64,000 nucleotides of DNA from Trichobilharzia szidati (GCA_944472155.2 OX235273.1:99656582-99720581), one strand, 5' to 3'; numbered from the stretch's first letter, positions 11,032 through 23,872 are shown. The notes: generated by a model from the sequence alone, not told the origin. Made by a program: numbers and translations.

Positions 11032-12950
11032 TTAATCCTTGCGATATATACATCTCTGCAGAGATCCAGTTTCTCTTTGAAAGCGTTCAACGATGAAGCT
11101 GTTACTACACTGAATCAGGTAAGGAGTTCCAGTCGTTGACCACCATTCTGTGAGAGAATCTAAATTCCATACGTGTTTTATTCGACCTCGGTTTGAGTAC
11201 CTTCTTGTGGTGACCCCGTAAATGTATCCTAGAAGGGGCGAAAAGGTTAGAATGGTCAGTTCCGAAATCCCCCTAAGTATACGGTATGTTGAAATTAAGT
11301 CACCTCTCTTCCTTTGGCATGATAACCGGAAGAGATTTAAATGCTCCGTCCTCTTGTCATAATGAAGGTATGAGATACCACTAACTAATTTCGTTCCTAC
11401 CCTCTGTACTCTTTCCAGGATATGTGCCTCCTTTGCGAAGCATGGACTCACCACTTGTATGCAGTATTCCAGACGAGGTCTGACATATGTTGCATAGAGT
11501 ATTCGGAACATACCCTCGTCTAATCGTTTGAAAGCCCTTCGAAGTGCCCGTTGCATTCGAAAAGCCTTAGCTGCGGCTGCATTGCAATCTGCAGTTGTTT
11601 TCAAATCATTGCTGACAATGATTCCTAGGTCCTTCTGTCCATTAACATCAGGTAGATCTGTGTCCCCTAGGGAGTATGACGTGTAAGACTTCTGACCTAG
11701 GTGCATTACCGTGCTATTTCCTAGAATTAATTTCCAAACTCCACAGGTTCGACCACTCAGCTAATTTATCTAGATCAGTTTGTAGGGCCGACCTGTCCTC
11801 GTTATTATTTACAGTTTTCCAGATCTTGATGTCGTCCACAAATAACAATGAAGATGAAGTAAGAATTTTCAGCACTTCATCTACGTATAATAGGAATAGC
11901 AGGGGGCCATAGTACAGTTTCGTGAGGAACTCCACTGGATACCCCTTTCCATCTTGATAGTACACCGTTAACTCTAACCTTCTGCCTTCTACCCATTTGG
12001 TAATCTCTAAACCGCTCATATAGGCCTTGGTCTAGTGCGAAACCTTTAAGTTTACTAAGGAGACCTAAGTGAGATACTTTATCGAATGCCTTACTTAGAT
12101 CGATAAAAACCACGTCCAACAGAAAGTTTCTATCTCTGGCCTCAACCCAGTCTTCCCTAGCCAATAGTAGGTTTGTCAGACAGGATCGTCCTGGTCGGAA
12201 TCCATGCTGTTCCACAGCCAGCAAGCCGTGATTTTCCATATGAACTAAGAGCTGACCCCTTATAATAGTTTCCATTAACTTTGGTATAATGCATGTCAGA
12301 CTTACCGGCCGGTAGTTGGACACCAATCGCCTGTTCCTCTCATTGAAAATAGGGCTTTAAATGGCATCCTTCCAGTCTGGGTCAGAGACATTCGGAACAT
12401 CTCCGTAAGTGGGATATATATTATATCCCCGAAGGAAATTAACAGTTTAGGGTGAAGTCAATCGGGCCCAGACGATTTACCTGGCTTCAGTTTAGACAGT
12501 AGTTTGAGGACCTTCGTGTGCTCTACCACAATTGAGGGCATTTGAGTGGCGATGACAGTGACTTCGCAATATCCCTGGGTGGTACGAGAAGACGTCACAG
12601 AAGTATTCAGACAGGTTTTCAGCCTTTCCTTCGTCTGACTCAGCCGCTTATCCACTAATGCTTATGAGTGACGCTATACCACTGCTAGTTTTAGTCCTAC
12701 ATTTAATATACGAGTACAGTCTTTTTGGGTAATGAACATTTTTAGAGGTTGTATCGCGCGCGTCCCTAATTCCAAAAGTCTTCACTTCCTGGCGTAAAAC
12801 ACAGAAGCCATTTGATTGTTCCAAACTTTTTGCACCCGTCAGTTCAAAAATTCCTGAGGATTCAGTATTACAAAGGATGGTATAAGGGGGTCCAAGTTCA
12901 TTGGCGAATTCAATCAAAATCAATATCAGTTACGACCAGCTAAATAAAGA
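11032..12950 (-). mobile_element. CR1-like non-LTR retrotransposon, decayed
   Basis: Successive minus-strand frames cover a CR1-type reverse transcriptase. An N-terminal linker lies at 12923-12460 (LSKLKPGKSSGPD). The RT entry is NYRPVSLTC with HGFRPGRSC and motif A VVFIDLSKAFD (12326-11880). Motif C is LLFVDDIKIW (around 11850). The C-terminal domain is NDLKTTADCNAAAAKAF ... YATYVRPRLEYC (11706-11032). At least three frame breaks separate these. Order and motifs fit the CR1 clade; no intact endonuclease is visible. Non-functional. Confidence 0.88.
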
Positions 12951-13382
12951 ACAGTGTTCTATTCTCACAGCAGTTACAAATTTTGCACGATAATACTTAT
13001 ACTACTTAGTGATTAATATGAGTAGCTGAAACTATTCACACGAATTATTAGTCGCACCTGCTTGCCAGAAGTGGTCTATATATGAAACATTGGACGGACG
13101 GACGGGTGTTTCGCGAAAACTGAGAATCTGACTGCTTAACACCTCCTTCCTAATCACCGTCAAAAATAATTAGACACTGCAGTATCCGGTCAAATTATCA
13201 GGCCGATATACATCTGTACATCGATGCGAATTCAAATGTGAAGAACTTTAAAATAAGAATAAAACTTGTGCACTGTGGTTGTGGTAGAGTATAATTCCAT
13301 GATGGGTAAAATTTATTTTGATAAACTGTCACACAGCGTGTTATACAGTAATTTCATGCATTTATTCCCCTTAATGAATAAT
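12951..13382. other. Unassigned AT-rich DNA
   Basis: No coding, RNA or repeat signal that I can support. Confidence 0.35.
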
Positions 13383-14957
13383 GAATTTGAACAAAGCAAG
13401 AACTACAGTGGTTTTTGCAGCATAAAGTGAGTGGTACTCTCATTGCTTATTTCGTTGCCTTCTCGTCAGCTGCTTACAGGCCACAGTCATTATTAAGTAG
13501 TATATCTACAGAAACAATTTCAACATACTTGCACAGAGTTCATTTTAAACAAAAAACAATCGATCAATATATGCATACACTAATAATATATGTATATATG
13601 TAATATTGAACACTATTCCAAACAACAATAATCATACACAACGGAAACTTTTCAGCTTTACACATTCAGATGAAAGAGAGATGAAAATATCCAGTTATCA
13701 GGCAGGGTAAAGAAAGACTGATAACTGTTTCTTTCTGAACGCACAAATCAGGTTTCAGGTGCTTGATGGAAATGCCTCCAGGAAACTTGAGGAGAATTGA
13801 GCTCTTTTGCCTATTGATAAATTTGAACGACATTTCGACGTCCACCTCATGACCAACCCATGTCAAGGAGATGTCTGGCGATGGCACTGTTTGAGGCATT
13901 TGTTCCCAGTTATAGGCATAAACTTTTTGGTACATGTTCAGAAAATCGTAGATATGCCCTTCTTCTTTCTGTCCTTCCAATGTAACTGCTCCCGCAGATA
14001 CATGTCAATTTGTGTATACATTTGGAGTTGTTGACATGAGAAGGATATCTATCGATTTTTGATTGCACCAGAGAAGAGCAAGTTGTTCGATAGACGGGAA
14101 ACAGCCAAGCTGCAGGATGGCAGGCTGTGGCTACTGATGTACTCAGTCTTCTCTTGACCACTGCTGAAATTTTTTCACCTTTATAATCAAGTTGAATGTA
14201 GATTGGCTTTTTCTCCACTGTGTGATTTGTTTTACATTTGAGACTTCAGATCTTCCATGCTTGTTGATGAACCTTTGAGGGTACCCATCGCTCTTCAACA
14301 TCTTTGCAAGAAACTCAAATTCTTCCTCTAATTTCTCTCTAGAGCATATTCTCCTCGCTCTATAGTACAGAGTCTTGACTAGACCTTGTTTAAAGCTATT
14401 TGGACAAAAGCTATTGAAATGTAAGTTTTGTCCTTTCCAAGTACGCCTTCGAGAAATTGACTTCTGAAGACTAACTACCGTCTTCTAGGCATTGTATGAC
14501 AATGTCGAGGAAGTGGAAATTTCCGTCACTTTCATGTTCCATAGTAAACTCAATATTGGTGTGTGTATCACTGAACAGTCTGAGTAAGTGTGAAGCATGA
14601 CTTTCATTGTTGCACACTACAAATGTGTCAGCTGTGACAAATCGACAGTAGGAAGTCGTTTCGTCGACTGTTCTTTCAAGGTTGGACATGAATATTATTA
14701 TTGTTAGCATTGTTCCGAAGTGTTTCATATTGCATATATATCTATATATATTATTGCTGTGTGCATATATTGATCGACCGATTGATTTTTGTTTAAAATG
14801 AACTCTGAGCAAGTATGTTAAAACTGTTTTTGTAGATGTACTTAGTAATGTCTTTGGCCTGTAAGCAGCTGAGCTGACGAGAAACCAACGAAATAAACAA
14901 AAGATAGTACCAGTTTATTCTGCAAAAACCACTGTAGTTCTTGCTTTGTTCAAATTA
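13383..14957 (-). mobile_element. PLE fragment framed by about 250-bp inverted repeats (P2)
   Basis: The body (14690..13640, minus) encodes a mutated RT core (YCRFVTADTFVV in place of YVDDTF), FHFLDIVIQC, then a GIY-YIG domain (ICGSSYIGRTERR) and a C-terminal tail with VSLSLPCLITG. It is flanked by inverted arms 13383-13635 and 14690-14957; both hold the AAGCAAGAACTACAGTGG segment and the AGCTGCTTACAGGCC segment or its close variant. Penelope elements are known for terminal repeats in direct or inverted orientation. A shorter relative lies at 29850-31432. Confidence 0.8.
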
Positions 14958-15149
14958 TACAGTAATGTTTACTGATGAAAATACCGTGGAATATTATTTC
15001 TCTGTTAGATGCTGTAAAATAAAAAATAGGCATTTTGTCAGAAAAACACTCTAAAACAACTTGTACCGTACTGTATTGTTCGGAATCAAACAACATAACC
15101 TACGTAACGTACGTTGATGGTACATTTGTAATAATTAAGAGAAATGTGA

Positions 15150-16020
15150 TTTAGAATATACCTATACATTAATAAACAACATATTTGAAGACATCAAATT
15201 CAGCACAAGAGAAGAAGAATTAGATAACAAAATCCCACTTTTAGATGTCTTATTCAGGAGAACTAACACAGGAGATTTAGAAACACAAGTATATAGAAAA
15301 TCAACGCACACACACAGATCAAACACTCAACTATACTAGCAATAATCCAATTACTCACTCACAAAAGAAACTGCGTGTAGACATTGTTCACAAGAGAGTT
15401 CAACACAGACTGTAGCACTCCTCCAGCGTTGAAAAGAATGGAAGAAAAATACCTACAGACGGTCTTCAAAAAGAATGGTTATCCGCACAAAATTTCATCA
15501 AAAAGTGTTTAAAATCGAATCACAACACCAACAAGGAACGATCATCATCAAAGAACACAAGAAAATTCATCCTACCATATATAAAAGCGAAAATATCTCT
15601 GAAATAACAGCGAGAATATTGAAACCGTTTGATATAGATATAGCACACAAGCCAGCCAGCCAGCCAGTCCAATCACTTAATTCGATATTGTGCAAACCGA
15701 AAGACACATCCAACAGAAAAAGGAGATGAAATTAATACCATTTACAAAACAAATTGCGTGTGTGAACTGTAACAAGCATTACATCGGTGGTCGAAGTGGG
15801 CGTCGAATCAGAATCCAGGAACACAAATCAGCTGTGAAAAGACGTGATATATATCCCTGTTTCATATCAATGCATATATACATAATTATGGACATCAGTT
15901 TGATAACTGGGAGAATGTCGAAAGTTTTGACAGGGGAAACACCAAAAGTGCTAGGGAATTCCTAGAAGCCTGGTCAGTACTCAAACGAATATACAATTAA
16001 CAAATACATCAATATATAGA
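15150..16020 (+). mobile_element. PLE fragment of another lineage: RT end, linker and GIY-YIG domain
   Basis: Frames from 15180 give FSTREEELDNKIPLLDVLF (the RT palm downstream of the catalytic box), then a basic linker (15475-15729). At 15690-15965 there is a GIY-YIG-type domain: CVNCNKHYIGGRSGRR followed by RIQEHKSAVKRRD. Two frame changes and a missing 5' RT portion make it non-functional. Confidence 0.8.
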
Positions 16021-16229
16021 CCAAATATACCAACTAATAAAAAGTAAATCATGTGACGAGAAAGTTTATAATCCAAGTCAATAGAAAGTGATCAATACCC
16101 ATGTAAAGATGGTTACCCGGAGACGCAATTCTATCACCACTCATGGAAAAAATTGAAATCAGTTGACTTTATGCTAAAAATTCCGCTGAAGGGGGATGTT
16201 GTCCAGCCCCGGGGGGGGGGATGACGAAA

Positions 16230-18140
16230 GCTCCGCAACTAAACCCCAACTAGCTCCTCAGAGTACACTACTAATTGCAAAACTACAGTATAGTGCTTAT
16301 ATGCTTAATAAATCCTTCATATTGTATCCCTGCAGATGTTATGATTCCTAACTCTAATAGTGCAAATAACGACTGTTTCTCATGCTTTAACACGAATGAT
16401 GTCCTTAAGTGTCTTCAATCTCTCAAACCTACTCAGTCCCTTGGTCCTGATGGAGTTCCTGCTGTTATCCTTAAGAAGTGTGATGACATCTTATGTTACC
16501 CATTAACCGACATTTTCAACGAATCTTTTTCCAAAAGTATCATACCTGACTCATGGAAAAATATCAAGATTATTCCAGTGCCTAAATCAATAAGTGGACC
16601 TACTGTTAAGCTTAGACCCATTGCTATTACCTCACCTTTTTTGAAAGTTATGGAAAGACTTATTTTACTTAACCTTGAACCCTCTTTAAAGCCGTTCAAT
16701 GATCCCAACCAGTTTGCTTATAAACATAGTAGATGTACCTTAGATGCCGCTATTGTCTTATATCATAATATAGTCTTTAGTCTAGATAGAGGAGTTAAAC
16801 ACGTTCGGTGTGCCTTCCTTGATTACACATCTGCATTTGACTCTGTACCTAGGTCTCCCTTGCTAAGTAAGCTTGCTACAACACAGGCTGAGAGTTGGAT
16901 AAATAAGTGGTTGCATTCCTATTTTTCTGATAGGAAGCAGTACACCGTCTACAATGGAAAGTCCTCCACTACCACACTTACTTTAGCTGGTGTTCTTCAT
17001 GGTGCTGTTCTTCCTCCTTTTCTGTTTTCTTCTTTCTTACATGACTTGCCCCATTCTGATGTAGCCACTTTTGTCAAGTATGCTGATGACCTCTCTGTTT
17101 CCATGCCTGTCAACTCTCAGTCAGATTGTTCCAAATTAAATAACTTTCTCTCGGAAATTAGTCAGTGGTCCTCTTCAAACGGCCTTAAGCTAAATCTGTC
17201 TAAATGTCAGATAGTCAATTTCACTTTCAGACGAAAACGCGACCTAGAACAACTAGCTAGCTCACATGGCCCCACTATCATTGACGGCATAGAGGTTGAA
17301 ATTACATCTAATGTCAAATACCTTGAACTGAGTTTTTTCTTCGGATTTTTCCTGGTCCTCTCATATCTTGCTAGTTACTAGAAAGATGTTTCGCTTAACG
17401 TTCTACGTTAGGAAGTTAAGGCAGTCTGGTGTAAAGCAGTCTTTGCTTTCTCAGTTTGTTAATTCTTGTGTTTGCTATCCATCCCTATTTACTGCTCCCC
17501 ATAAATCTTTCCTGGACTACTTAAGAAAGACTTTGCATTGCTGAGAAGGGCACTAAAAGCCGTTAGTAGGGGAAGTGGAATATCGCTAAACCAACTGATT
17601 AACACCATTGTGGATAGACATATAATGTCATGTAAGAAACTAGCGAATACTATATTGTCAGACCCCAAGCATCCTCTCCATACGCAGCTCTCTCCTTGCA
17701 TTTCATCTGGTAGAACTAGAAGCAGCTATAAGAGGCCATACGCTAGGACTACCAAGTACAAAATCTCCACAATACCTTATCTGGCACAGCTGTTATTATG
17801 TGATGAGAAATTCGTTAGGTATGACACGATCAACTTACTGCAGCACTCTGACAAATAGTTCCCATTAGCTTTTGTTCTCCTTTCTGTGTTACCATTATAT
17901 TGTTGCTCATATCTTCTATTACACACTAATTTTATATTTCATATCCTGTGGTGCATTGTTTGAAAATGTAAACGCAACGCTGGTCTTTTTTTAATTTTTT
18001 TTTGGTTGTTGCTTTCTGATTTTAAAATCTTATAAAATTTATGAGGTAATTAGATGCAGTATAGTGTTATGCACGCTGAAAATTCCATACCTGTACCACA
18101 AATACTGTCTAGAATAAAGCTGTTATTATTATTATTATGA
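16230..18140 (+). mobile_element. Jockey/CR1-superfamily LINE, 5'-truncated, with 3' UTR
   Basis: A 368-codon frame (16275-17381) holds the RT: SLGPDGVPAVILKKC, LRPIAITSPFLKVMERL, motif A CAFLDYTSAFDSV, then catalytic FVKYADDLSV and GLKLNLSKCQIVNF. A frameshift in a T-run near 17325-17340 breaks the C-terminus, which resumes in another frame at 17538-17858. A 3' UTR ends with GAATAAAG and (TTA)n near 18137. The motif-B region reads GVLHGAVLPP rather than the usual QG, a likely inactivating change. The 3' UTR recurs at 4520-4836 and partly at 19405-19490. Confidence 0.87.
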
Positions 18141-18222
18141 AGTCATAATGATTGAAGAAATATTCCGATAAACAAGAATATTGCTGCTTCAAATAACATT
18201 GAAGCAGTCAGTGATACTACTA

Positions 18223-19404
18223 CGGGATGTCATCGACAGTTATACATCTCATCCAACAGTTAGTTGTACGACAACGCTGCATGCCAAGTAATCCACAACG
18301 AGAAACTTACGGAATCCTTCGAAGAAGTGAAGACGGGGTTAAGACAAGCTGGCTGCCTACTATCGCCAATGATTTTCCTGATTGCAGTAGATTGGATAAT
18401 GCGACAAACAGCGGGCAGGGCAACGAGGAAACAGGCACAAAATGGACTCACACAAAAAGAGACTTGGAGGGTCTGGACTTCGCCGATGTGATATATATGT
18501 CTGATTTCCCACAAACTGGAAGATATGCAAGCGAAAAGCTGCAACAAGTTGGCAGAAGAAGCATCCAGAGAAGATAGGACTTCCTTTAGGTGAACATGGA
18601 GAAAACAGATGTGTTGATGAAGACTCCTGGCCAACAGCAACAACAACAGACAACAATCAGCCAGCATAAATGGAAGGAACCTGAAAGAAACAACCTCCTT
18701 CACCTACCTACCCTCTACCTGGGAAGCATCGTTTCAATTACAGGCCGACAGAACTGACGAGGATATCAAAGCAGCGAGGATCGGAAAAGCAAGACAAGCT
18801 TTCATTACTCTCAAGTCTGTGTGGAGGTCAACAGCCCTACTCAGAATCAAAAATAAGATCCGGATTTTCAACTCCAATGTGAAGTCAGTCAGTGCTACTC
18901 ACTATACGGATGGATCAGAGACTTGGCCAGCGCGTCATGAAGAGCACCTCAAACAAACTACAGACCTTCATCAACAGCTAGTTGTCTTCGCTCAATACTC
19001 AAGATCAGATGGCTGGTCGGCCAGAAAAGATCAGCAACAGTGAGGGATCTCTGGCAATGAGCGAACCAACACAGCAGGAACCGATTGTGAAACAAATAAG
19101 CAGGAAGAAATGGAGATGGATTGGATTGTGGCCATACTCTGAGAAAACAAACCATCAAGTGAGTGACATCACTAGACAAGCCATTGCTCGAGTGGAACCC
19201 GATCGAATGGGAAGCGGCAAATTAGTTGGTCGTCAGTGCAAGGGTGGGTGACTTGGAGGAGGTCATGTGAAGAGAAGATGATGAAAGGATGTGGGCAGAC
19301 TTGGAGCCAGGTGAAGACTCTAGCAGAGAACTGAACGCAATGGAGACGTGAGCGGCTGAAGTCCTATGTTCCTCTAGGAATTAAAGGAAACAATAATAAT
19401 CATA
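18223..19404 (+). mobile_element. RTE-like copy R4 (micro-insertion subfamily)
   Basis: Contains IHLIQQL, MIFLIAVDWIMRQT, SDFPQTGRYASEK, LRIKNKIRIFNSNVKSVSATHY and KKWRWIG in changing frames, ending in GGAATTAAAGG plus an AAT-rich tail. It shares the small insertions of R2, R3, R5 and R6. The 5' end is truncated at about 18223. Confidence 0.85.
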
Positions 19405-19490
19405 ATAATAATAATGCAAGCTGAAAATTCCACACCTGTACCACAAATACTGTCTGGAATAAAGCTGTTATTATTATTATTAAATCATCC
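19405..19490 (+). mobile_element. Fragment of CR1/Jockey-like LINE 3' end
   Basis: Matches the last about 80 bp of the LINE ending at 18140 (GCTGAAAATTCCA, GTACCACAAATACTGTCTGG, GAATAAAG, (TTA)n). Confidence 0.7.
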
Positions 19491-20040
19491 ACCTGAGCTA
19501 CAAATCTTCTCTATTTGTTTCAAAATTAATGTCACACTGTTATTCGGATTATGAGTGAATGTGCGTGTGTACTTCAACATCATTTTTTTTAAATCTCACA
19601 TCTCAGTGAAGAAATACATGTTCAAGATTCAAGGGAGGGACGGGTGTGTACCCAACCACCTACATTCAAATGAAAAGCAAAAAGAAGTCACCAACAGTTT
19701 TTTTTAATAAGACTTTTTATTATTATGATACTTGAGAGAAGGGGGAGAAGAAATGAGATGATTAGAGGAAATTGGAAAGTTAACACTATTTACACGAAAA
19801 ACAAAAGAAGAAAATATGGTTGGCTGATGACATCAGTGAATGACTGTCATGACTGTCTCAGAATTATTTTGACTCAGAATAATCGATATGAATGATGATA
19901 TACTGTTACTTAGCGACAGACGACTCGTTGACAATCACTTGGTAACGTTGTAGAATTTAGGTATCACTCTAAAAAGCAATTTTTTTAAAAAAAGAAAGCA
20001 ATTGAACAGTGGGCATAGTATAGTATACTTGAGGATTTCA
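19491..20040. other. Unassigned AT-rich DNA
   Basis: Poly-T and GA-rich runs; no supported gene or repeat match. Confidence 0.35.
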
Positions 20041-20044
20041 TCAT

Positions 20045-20300
20045 GACCAGCTGAACCATTGTTTAGAGAACAATAGGAAAGCCTGCCACAGGGAGTACTG
20101 GACGCCTGTTTCCTTCGTCCCAGTTTGGGACCGGTTATTCAGCAGTACGCACCCACCCCACTTACAGAGTTTGAACCCAGGACCACGTTCTGGTTACAAG
20201 ATTAGCGAGCGAGCTCGAGGACCATTCAGCAGCCACTGGGACCCGACCCGATCCAATAGCCAGTCAGCCAGTCAGTGCATGAATTCTAACTTCTGTCAAT
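20045..20300 (-). repeat. Family B tRNA-like/hammerhead repeat (B1)
   Basis: The tRNA-like head (20240..20160) has an A-box-like AGTGGCTGCTGAATGGT and a B-box-like GGGTTCAAACTC. It is followed on the same strand by a hammerhead-like block (20148..20095): stem I GTACTG/CAGTAC, then CTGAATA, stem II GGTCCC/GGGAC, an extra GAAG, GAAA and a short stem III ending TC. The insertions probably abolish cleavage. Confidence 0.65.
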
Positions 20301-20772
20301 TCATGCACGACATAGCACAACCGCTAGCCAATGTCTTCGTTGGTGAATGTTTATCCTCACACACACCCCTCCCGACCTGCTGCACCCTACTGGTCACGAC
20401 TTCACACTAGAACCCACCCAGGCGAGGTAACTACCTACCTACCTACCTGAATAGGGAAAGTCGCCAGTGAGTATCTCATCGATATTCAACTGTTGGTTTG
20501 TAGGGACTTGATTGGTTGGTTAGAGGATTTCATCATGAGCTGATAACATTGATTAGACAACCGTTTGCTTTTCAAACAGCTAATCACTCACTCCCTGTTA
20601 ACCAGAAATATAGACTGAGAGGGGGAGGAATAATGATTGTACGTGCCTTCCTTCAGTGGATGGAATTCAGATGAATGTTTAGAGCAGAAAAGATGATAGT
20701 TTAAGGCATTTTTCGCCCCTTGAAATCTGCTCTTAAGAGAGAGCAGTTAAATTAACCGGCTCAGAGGACACA

Positions 20773-21055
20773 ATTAAATTTAAATTGAATTTTAGATTTT
20801 CCCGTCCGTCGATTGATTGATTGGACCGACCGAAGTGCTCGGTCTCAGGTTGACATGTCTGTTAGCTTCTTGTGCAGATGTTTCAACGACGATATCTGGG
20901 CATTTTAATTAGAATTTAATTGGTGGATGGTGACTAGCAGTGGAATCCAGGATCCAGGTATATCCAGCCAACTGACGAGTCCCAAATGGGACGAAATGCG
21001 CGTTATCCTGGATTCTGTCACTGCTAGTCACCATCCACAAATTAAATTCTAATAA
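20773..21055 (+). repeat. SM-alpha-like hammerhead repeat (family A, A1) at the apex of an inverted repeat
   Basis: Core CTGACGA (20972-20978), stem II GTCCC/GGGAC (20979-20983/20988-20992) with AAAT loop, GAAA (20993-20996), a short stem III ATG-CG-CGT, and stem I ATCCAG (20962-20967)/CTGGAT (21008-21013). All core nucleotides are present; the 4-nt CCAA beside the core is part of the asymmetric stem I. The arms 20908-20952 and 21006-21053 are near-perfect reverse complements, so a minus-oriented unit tail is fused to a plus-oriented ribozyme. Upstream (20773-20905) is the SM-alpha-like spacer in minus orientation. Role: self-cleaving RNA (established for the schistosome family). Confidence 0.85.
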
Positions 21056-22056
21056 GAAAAGATAATAGTTTAAGGCATTTTGTGCCCGTAAATCTGCTCT
21101 GAAGAAGTTATCTAGGAAGACAACGAAAGTTTCGCAGTTAAGTTAACCAGCGCACTCAAAGGACACAATTATATCAGAAATTACAAGCCATCTGATGTTT
21201 ACTTTCCGAACTCACAAGTAAGTATCACGAAACATACAATCCTTATCGCACTAACATTTACGAAAAACTGTTGGACTGTTTAACAGGGTAGGTGGGCGAA
21301 GTTCAACAATAGCGTCCGTCCCAGGAGTGTGAACGCTCCAATGACCTTGTACGCATGCTAGTCGGTTGGCTAACGGCATCTGTCATAATCATAGGTGAAA
21401 TATCAACGCTATTCACCAATTTTGGAGCAAATTTCACCCAGATCATATTTTTAAGTACTGTTTGGACAATTTGTTAATAGCTCGTTAGGGTTAAGGTAAG
21501 TATTGCGGTTAGGGTTTGGATTAGGGTTTGAATAAGGGTTATGATTAGGGTCAGGATTGAGCTTATGGTTACGATTAGGGATAGATTTATAGTTGATGTC
21601 ATTTATTGTAATTTGTTTTATTATCCACGTTTTCCTGGTAAGTAGTCGTCTATCCTCTTGCTGGAAACCATAACAGTTCAACAGAGGGCTTTTTTTGGAA
21701 GACTGCAAGCAGGATTACAGAGAGAGAGATAAACGATTCGCAAAAGCAGTTTATCTGTAGTCATCTCGGTGAATACCCACGTACAGAAACTAGTCTAACC
21801 TAGCAACTGATACTCCTCTCGTTACAACTAGGACGTATTTTTAAGCCATGTGTCAGAGAGAAAGATAACCTGTTTTTAATCCGTTTTCAAGCATTTTCTT
21901 GTCAATATACATACATCAATTTTTTGAGTAAACATTCCTCATTTTTATCATTGGTCAGCTGAACGTCACTCACTCGTGTGCGTTCGCATCCCTTGGGACT
22001 CCTATTGTTGAACTTTGCCGGTAGGTGAAGAATATTCAGAAGACTTATTATTATTA
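21056..22056. other. Unassigned DNA around the telomere-like tract
   Basis: No gene recognised. The segment 21059-21170 partly repeats 20690-20770 (AAGATGATAGTTTAAGGCATTTT-like start, AATCTGCTCT), so it is a local duplication. Confidence 0.4.
21475..21595 (+). repeat. Degenerate telomere-like TTAGGG repeats
   Basis: About 110 bp of GGTTAGGG, GATTAGGG and AATAAGGG variants at 6-12 bp spacing. Exact TTAGGG occurs several times. Schistosome telomeres use TTAGGG, so this may be an interstitial telomere-like tract. Confidence 0.6.
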
Positions 22057-23084
22057 TTGTATCCTTTAAGTCCTAGAGGAACATAGGGCTTCAGCCACTC
22101 ACGTCTCCATTGCGTTCGGTTCTCTGTTAGAGTCTTCACCTGGCTCCAAGTCTGCAGACACGTTTTCATCTCCTCTTCACATGACCTCCTCCCCCATGTT
22201 ACCCTCACGCTGACGACCAACTCGCCGCTTCCCTTCCGGGTACCACTCGAGCAATGGTTTGTCTAGTGATGTCACTAACTTGATGGTTTGTTTTCTCAGA
22301 GTATGGTCACAATCCAATCCATCTTCATTTCTTCCTGCTGATCTGCTTTACAATCGGTCCCTGTTGTGTTGGTTCGCTCATTGCCAGAGATCTCACACTG
22401 TTGCTGATCTTTTCTGGCCGACCAGCCATCTGATCTAGAGTACTGAGCGAAGACAACTAGCTGTTGATGAAGGTCTGTAGTTTGTTTGAGGTGCTCTTCA
22501 TAACGTGCTGGCCAAGTCTCTGATCCATCCGTATAGTGAGTAGCACTGACTGACTTCACATTGAAGTTGAAAATCCGGATCTCATTTTCATTTTCATGCT
22601 GATTGCTGAGTGCTGTTGACCTCCACACAGACTTCAGAGAAATGAGGGCTTGTCTTGCTTTCCCGATCCTCGCTGCTTTGATATCCTCGTCAGTTCCGTC
22701 GGCCTGTAATTGAAACGATGCTTCCCAGGTAGGTAGGTAGGTAGGTGAAGGAGGTTGTTTCTTTCAGGTTCCTTCCATTTATGCTGGCTGATTGTTGTCT
22801 GTTGTTGTTGCTGTTGGCCAGGAGTCTTCATCAACACATCTGTTTTCTCCATGTTCACCTAAAGGAAGTCCTATCTTCTCTGGATGCTTCTTCTGCCAAC
22901 TTGTTGCAGCTTTTCGCTTGCATATCTTCCAGTTTGTGGGAAATCAGACATATATATCACATCGGCGAAGTCCAGACCCTCCAAGTCTCTTTTTGTGTGA
23001 GTCCATTTTGTGCCTGTTTCCTCATTGCCCGCCACCGTCTGTCGCATTATCCAATCTACTGCAATCAGGAAAATCATTGGCGTA
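22057..23084 (-). mobile_element. RTE-like copy R5 (micro-insertion subfamily), 5'-truncated
   Basis: Minus-strand copy with IFNFNVKSVSATHY, the LWERTNQ region disrupted, RKARQ-type segments, SDFPQTGRYASEK and MIFLIAVDWIMRQT. It ends at 22057 with an AAT tail and is truncated at about 23084. It is closest to R4, which lies in opposite orientation about 2.7 kb away. Confidence 0.85.
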
Positions 23085-23439
23085 TCAAAGGAGATTGAAA
23101 TGAGTCGTTGAAATGATGAGTGAAGTCCTGACTACTTTAAATAAGTAAGTAAGCAGTTCCGTCAGCTAGTGCTGAGCCAGTCTCATCTGATTCAGGTTTC
23201 TGAATAAATTAGAAGAAACTGTGTTTGACCGCCCCCCCCCCCACCCGAAACACAATACTACTGTGGCGTTTGTGCTACTGATACGATTTATCAGTAGTAT
23301 GTATATTAAAAGATAATTTATTAATTCCCATCGTAGCATTAAGAACACAATATTCAGCGAAGAGACTCTTTTCAAGCTGTACAATCATATACATATGGTT
23401 TATTTAATAAGAACTTATATCACGTTTGTATGGACTATC

Positions 23440-23855
23440 TAAAATTCATAAGACAGGATTACCCCTCCGTCCAATCCTAGATATGGCGGGTTCTCCTTAT
23501 CACGGAATCGCTCAAAGGCTAGCTGAAATACTGGAACCAGTCAGAAGGCAAGTATCTAAGTTTTCCATTGATGATACGTTTAAATTTATTCGATAGCATT
23601 AAAGATTTTAATGTCTCAGACAAAGTCATGTTCTCATTAGATGTGACGTCGCTACTTACCAATGTTCCTCTCATGGAAACTGTTTGCTATTTATGTGATT
23701 ATATTGATACATATAGTTTAGAAATAGGGTTGCCGACAATCCACCTCAGAGAAGGTTTTACTGAGATGCACGTTGAATGTTCAGTTCACCTTCAATAATG
23801 AGATTTTAAGACAGAGAGATGGAATTGCCATGGGATCATCATTGGGTCCGCTGTG
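23440..23855 (+). pseudogene. PLE reverse transcriptase fragment
   Basis: Frames give PLRPILDMA-like residues near 23475, VMFSLDVTSLLTNVPLMETVC (23620-23690), LEIGLPTIHL and then QRDGIAMGSSLGPL (about 23808-23855). These are the finger and palm A regions of Penelope-type RT. It stops at a TA tract before the catalytic YVDD box. Confidence 0.8.
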
Positions 23856-23872
23856 GTATATATATATATATA

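Noticed and set aside
22745..23103. Leu/Cys-rich hydrophobic frames antisense to RTE copies, repeated at 18.3, 22.8, 9.8 and 30.9 kb
   Set aside because: They are antisense shadows of the RTE reverse transcriptase, repeated because the element is repeated.
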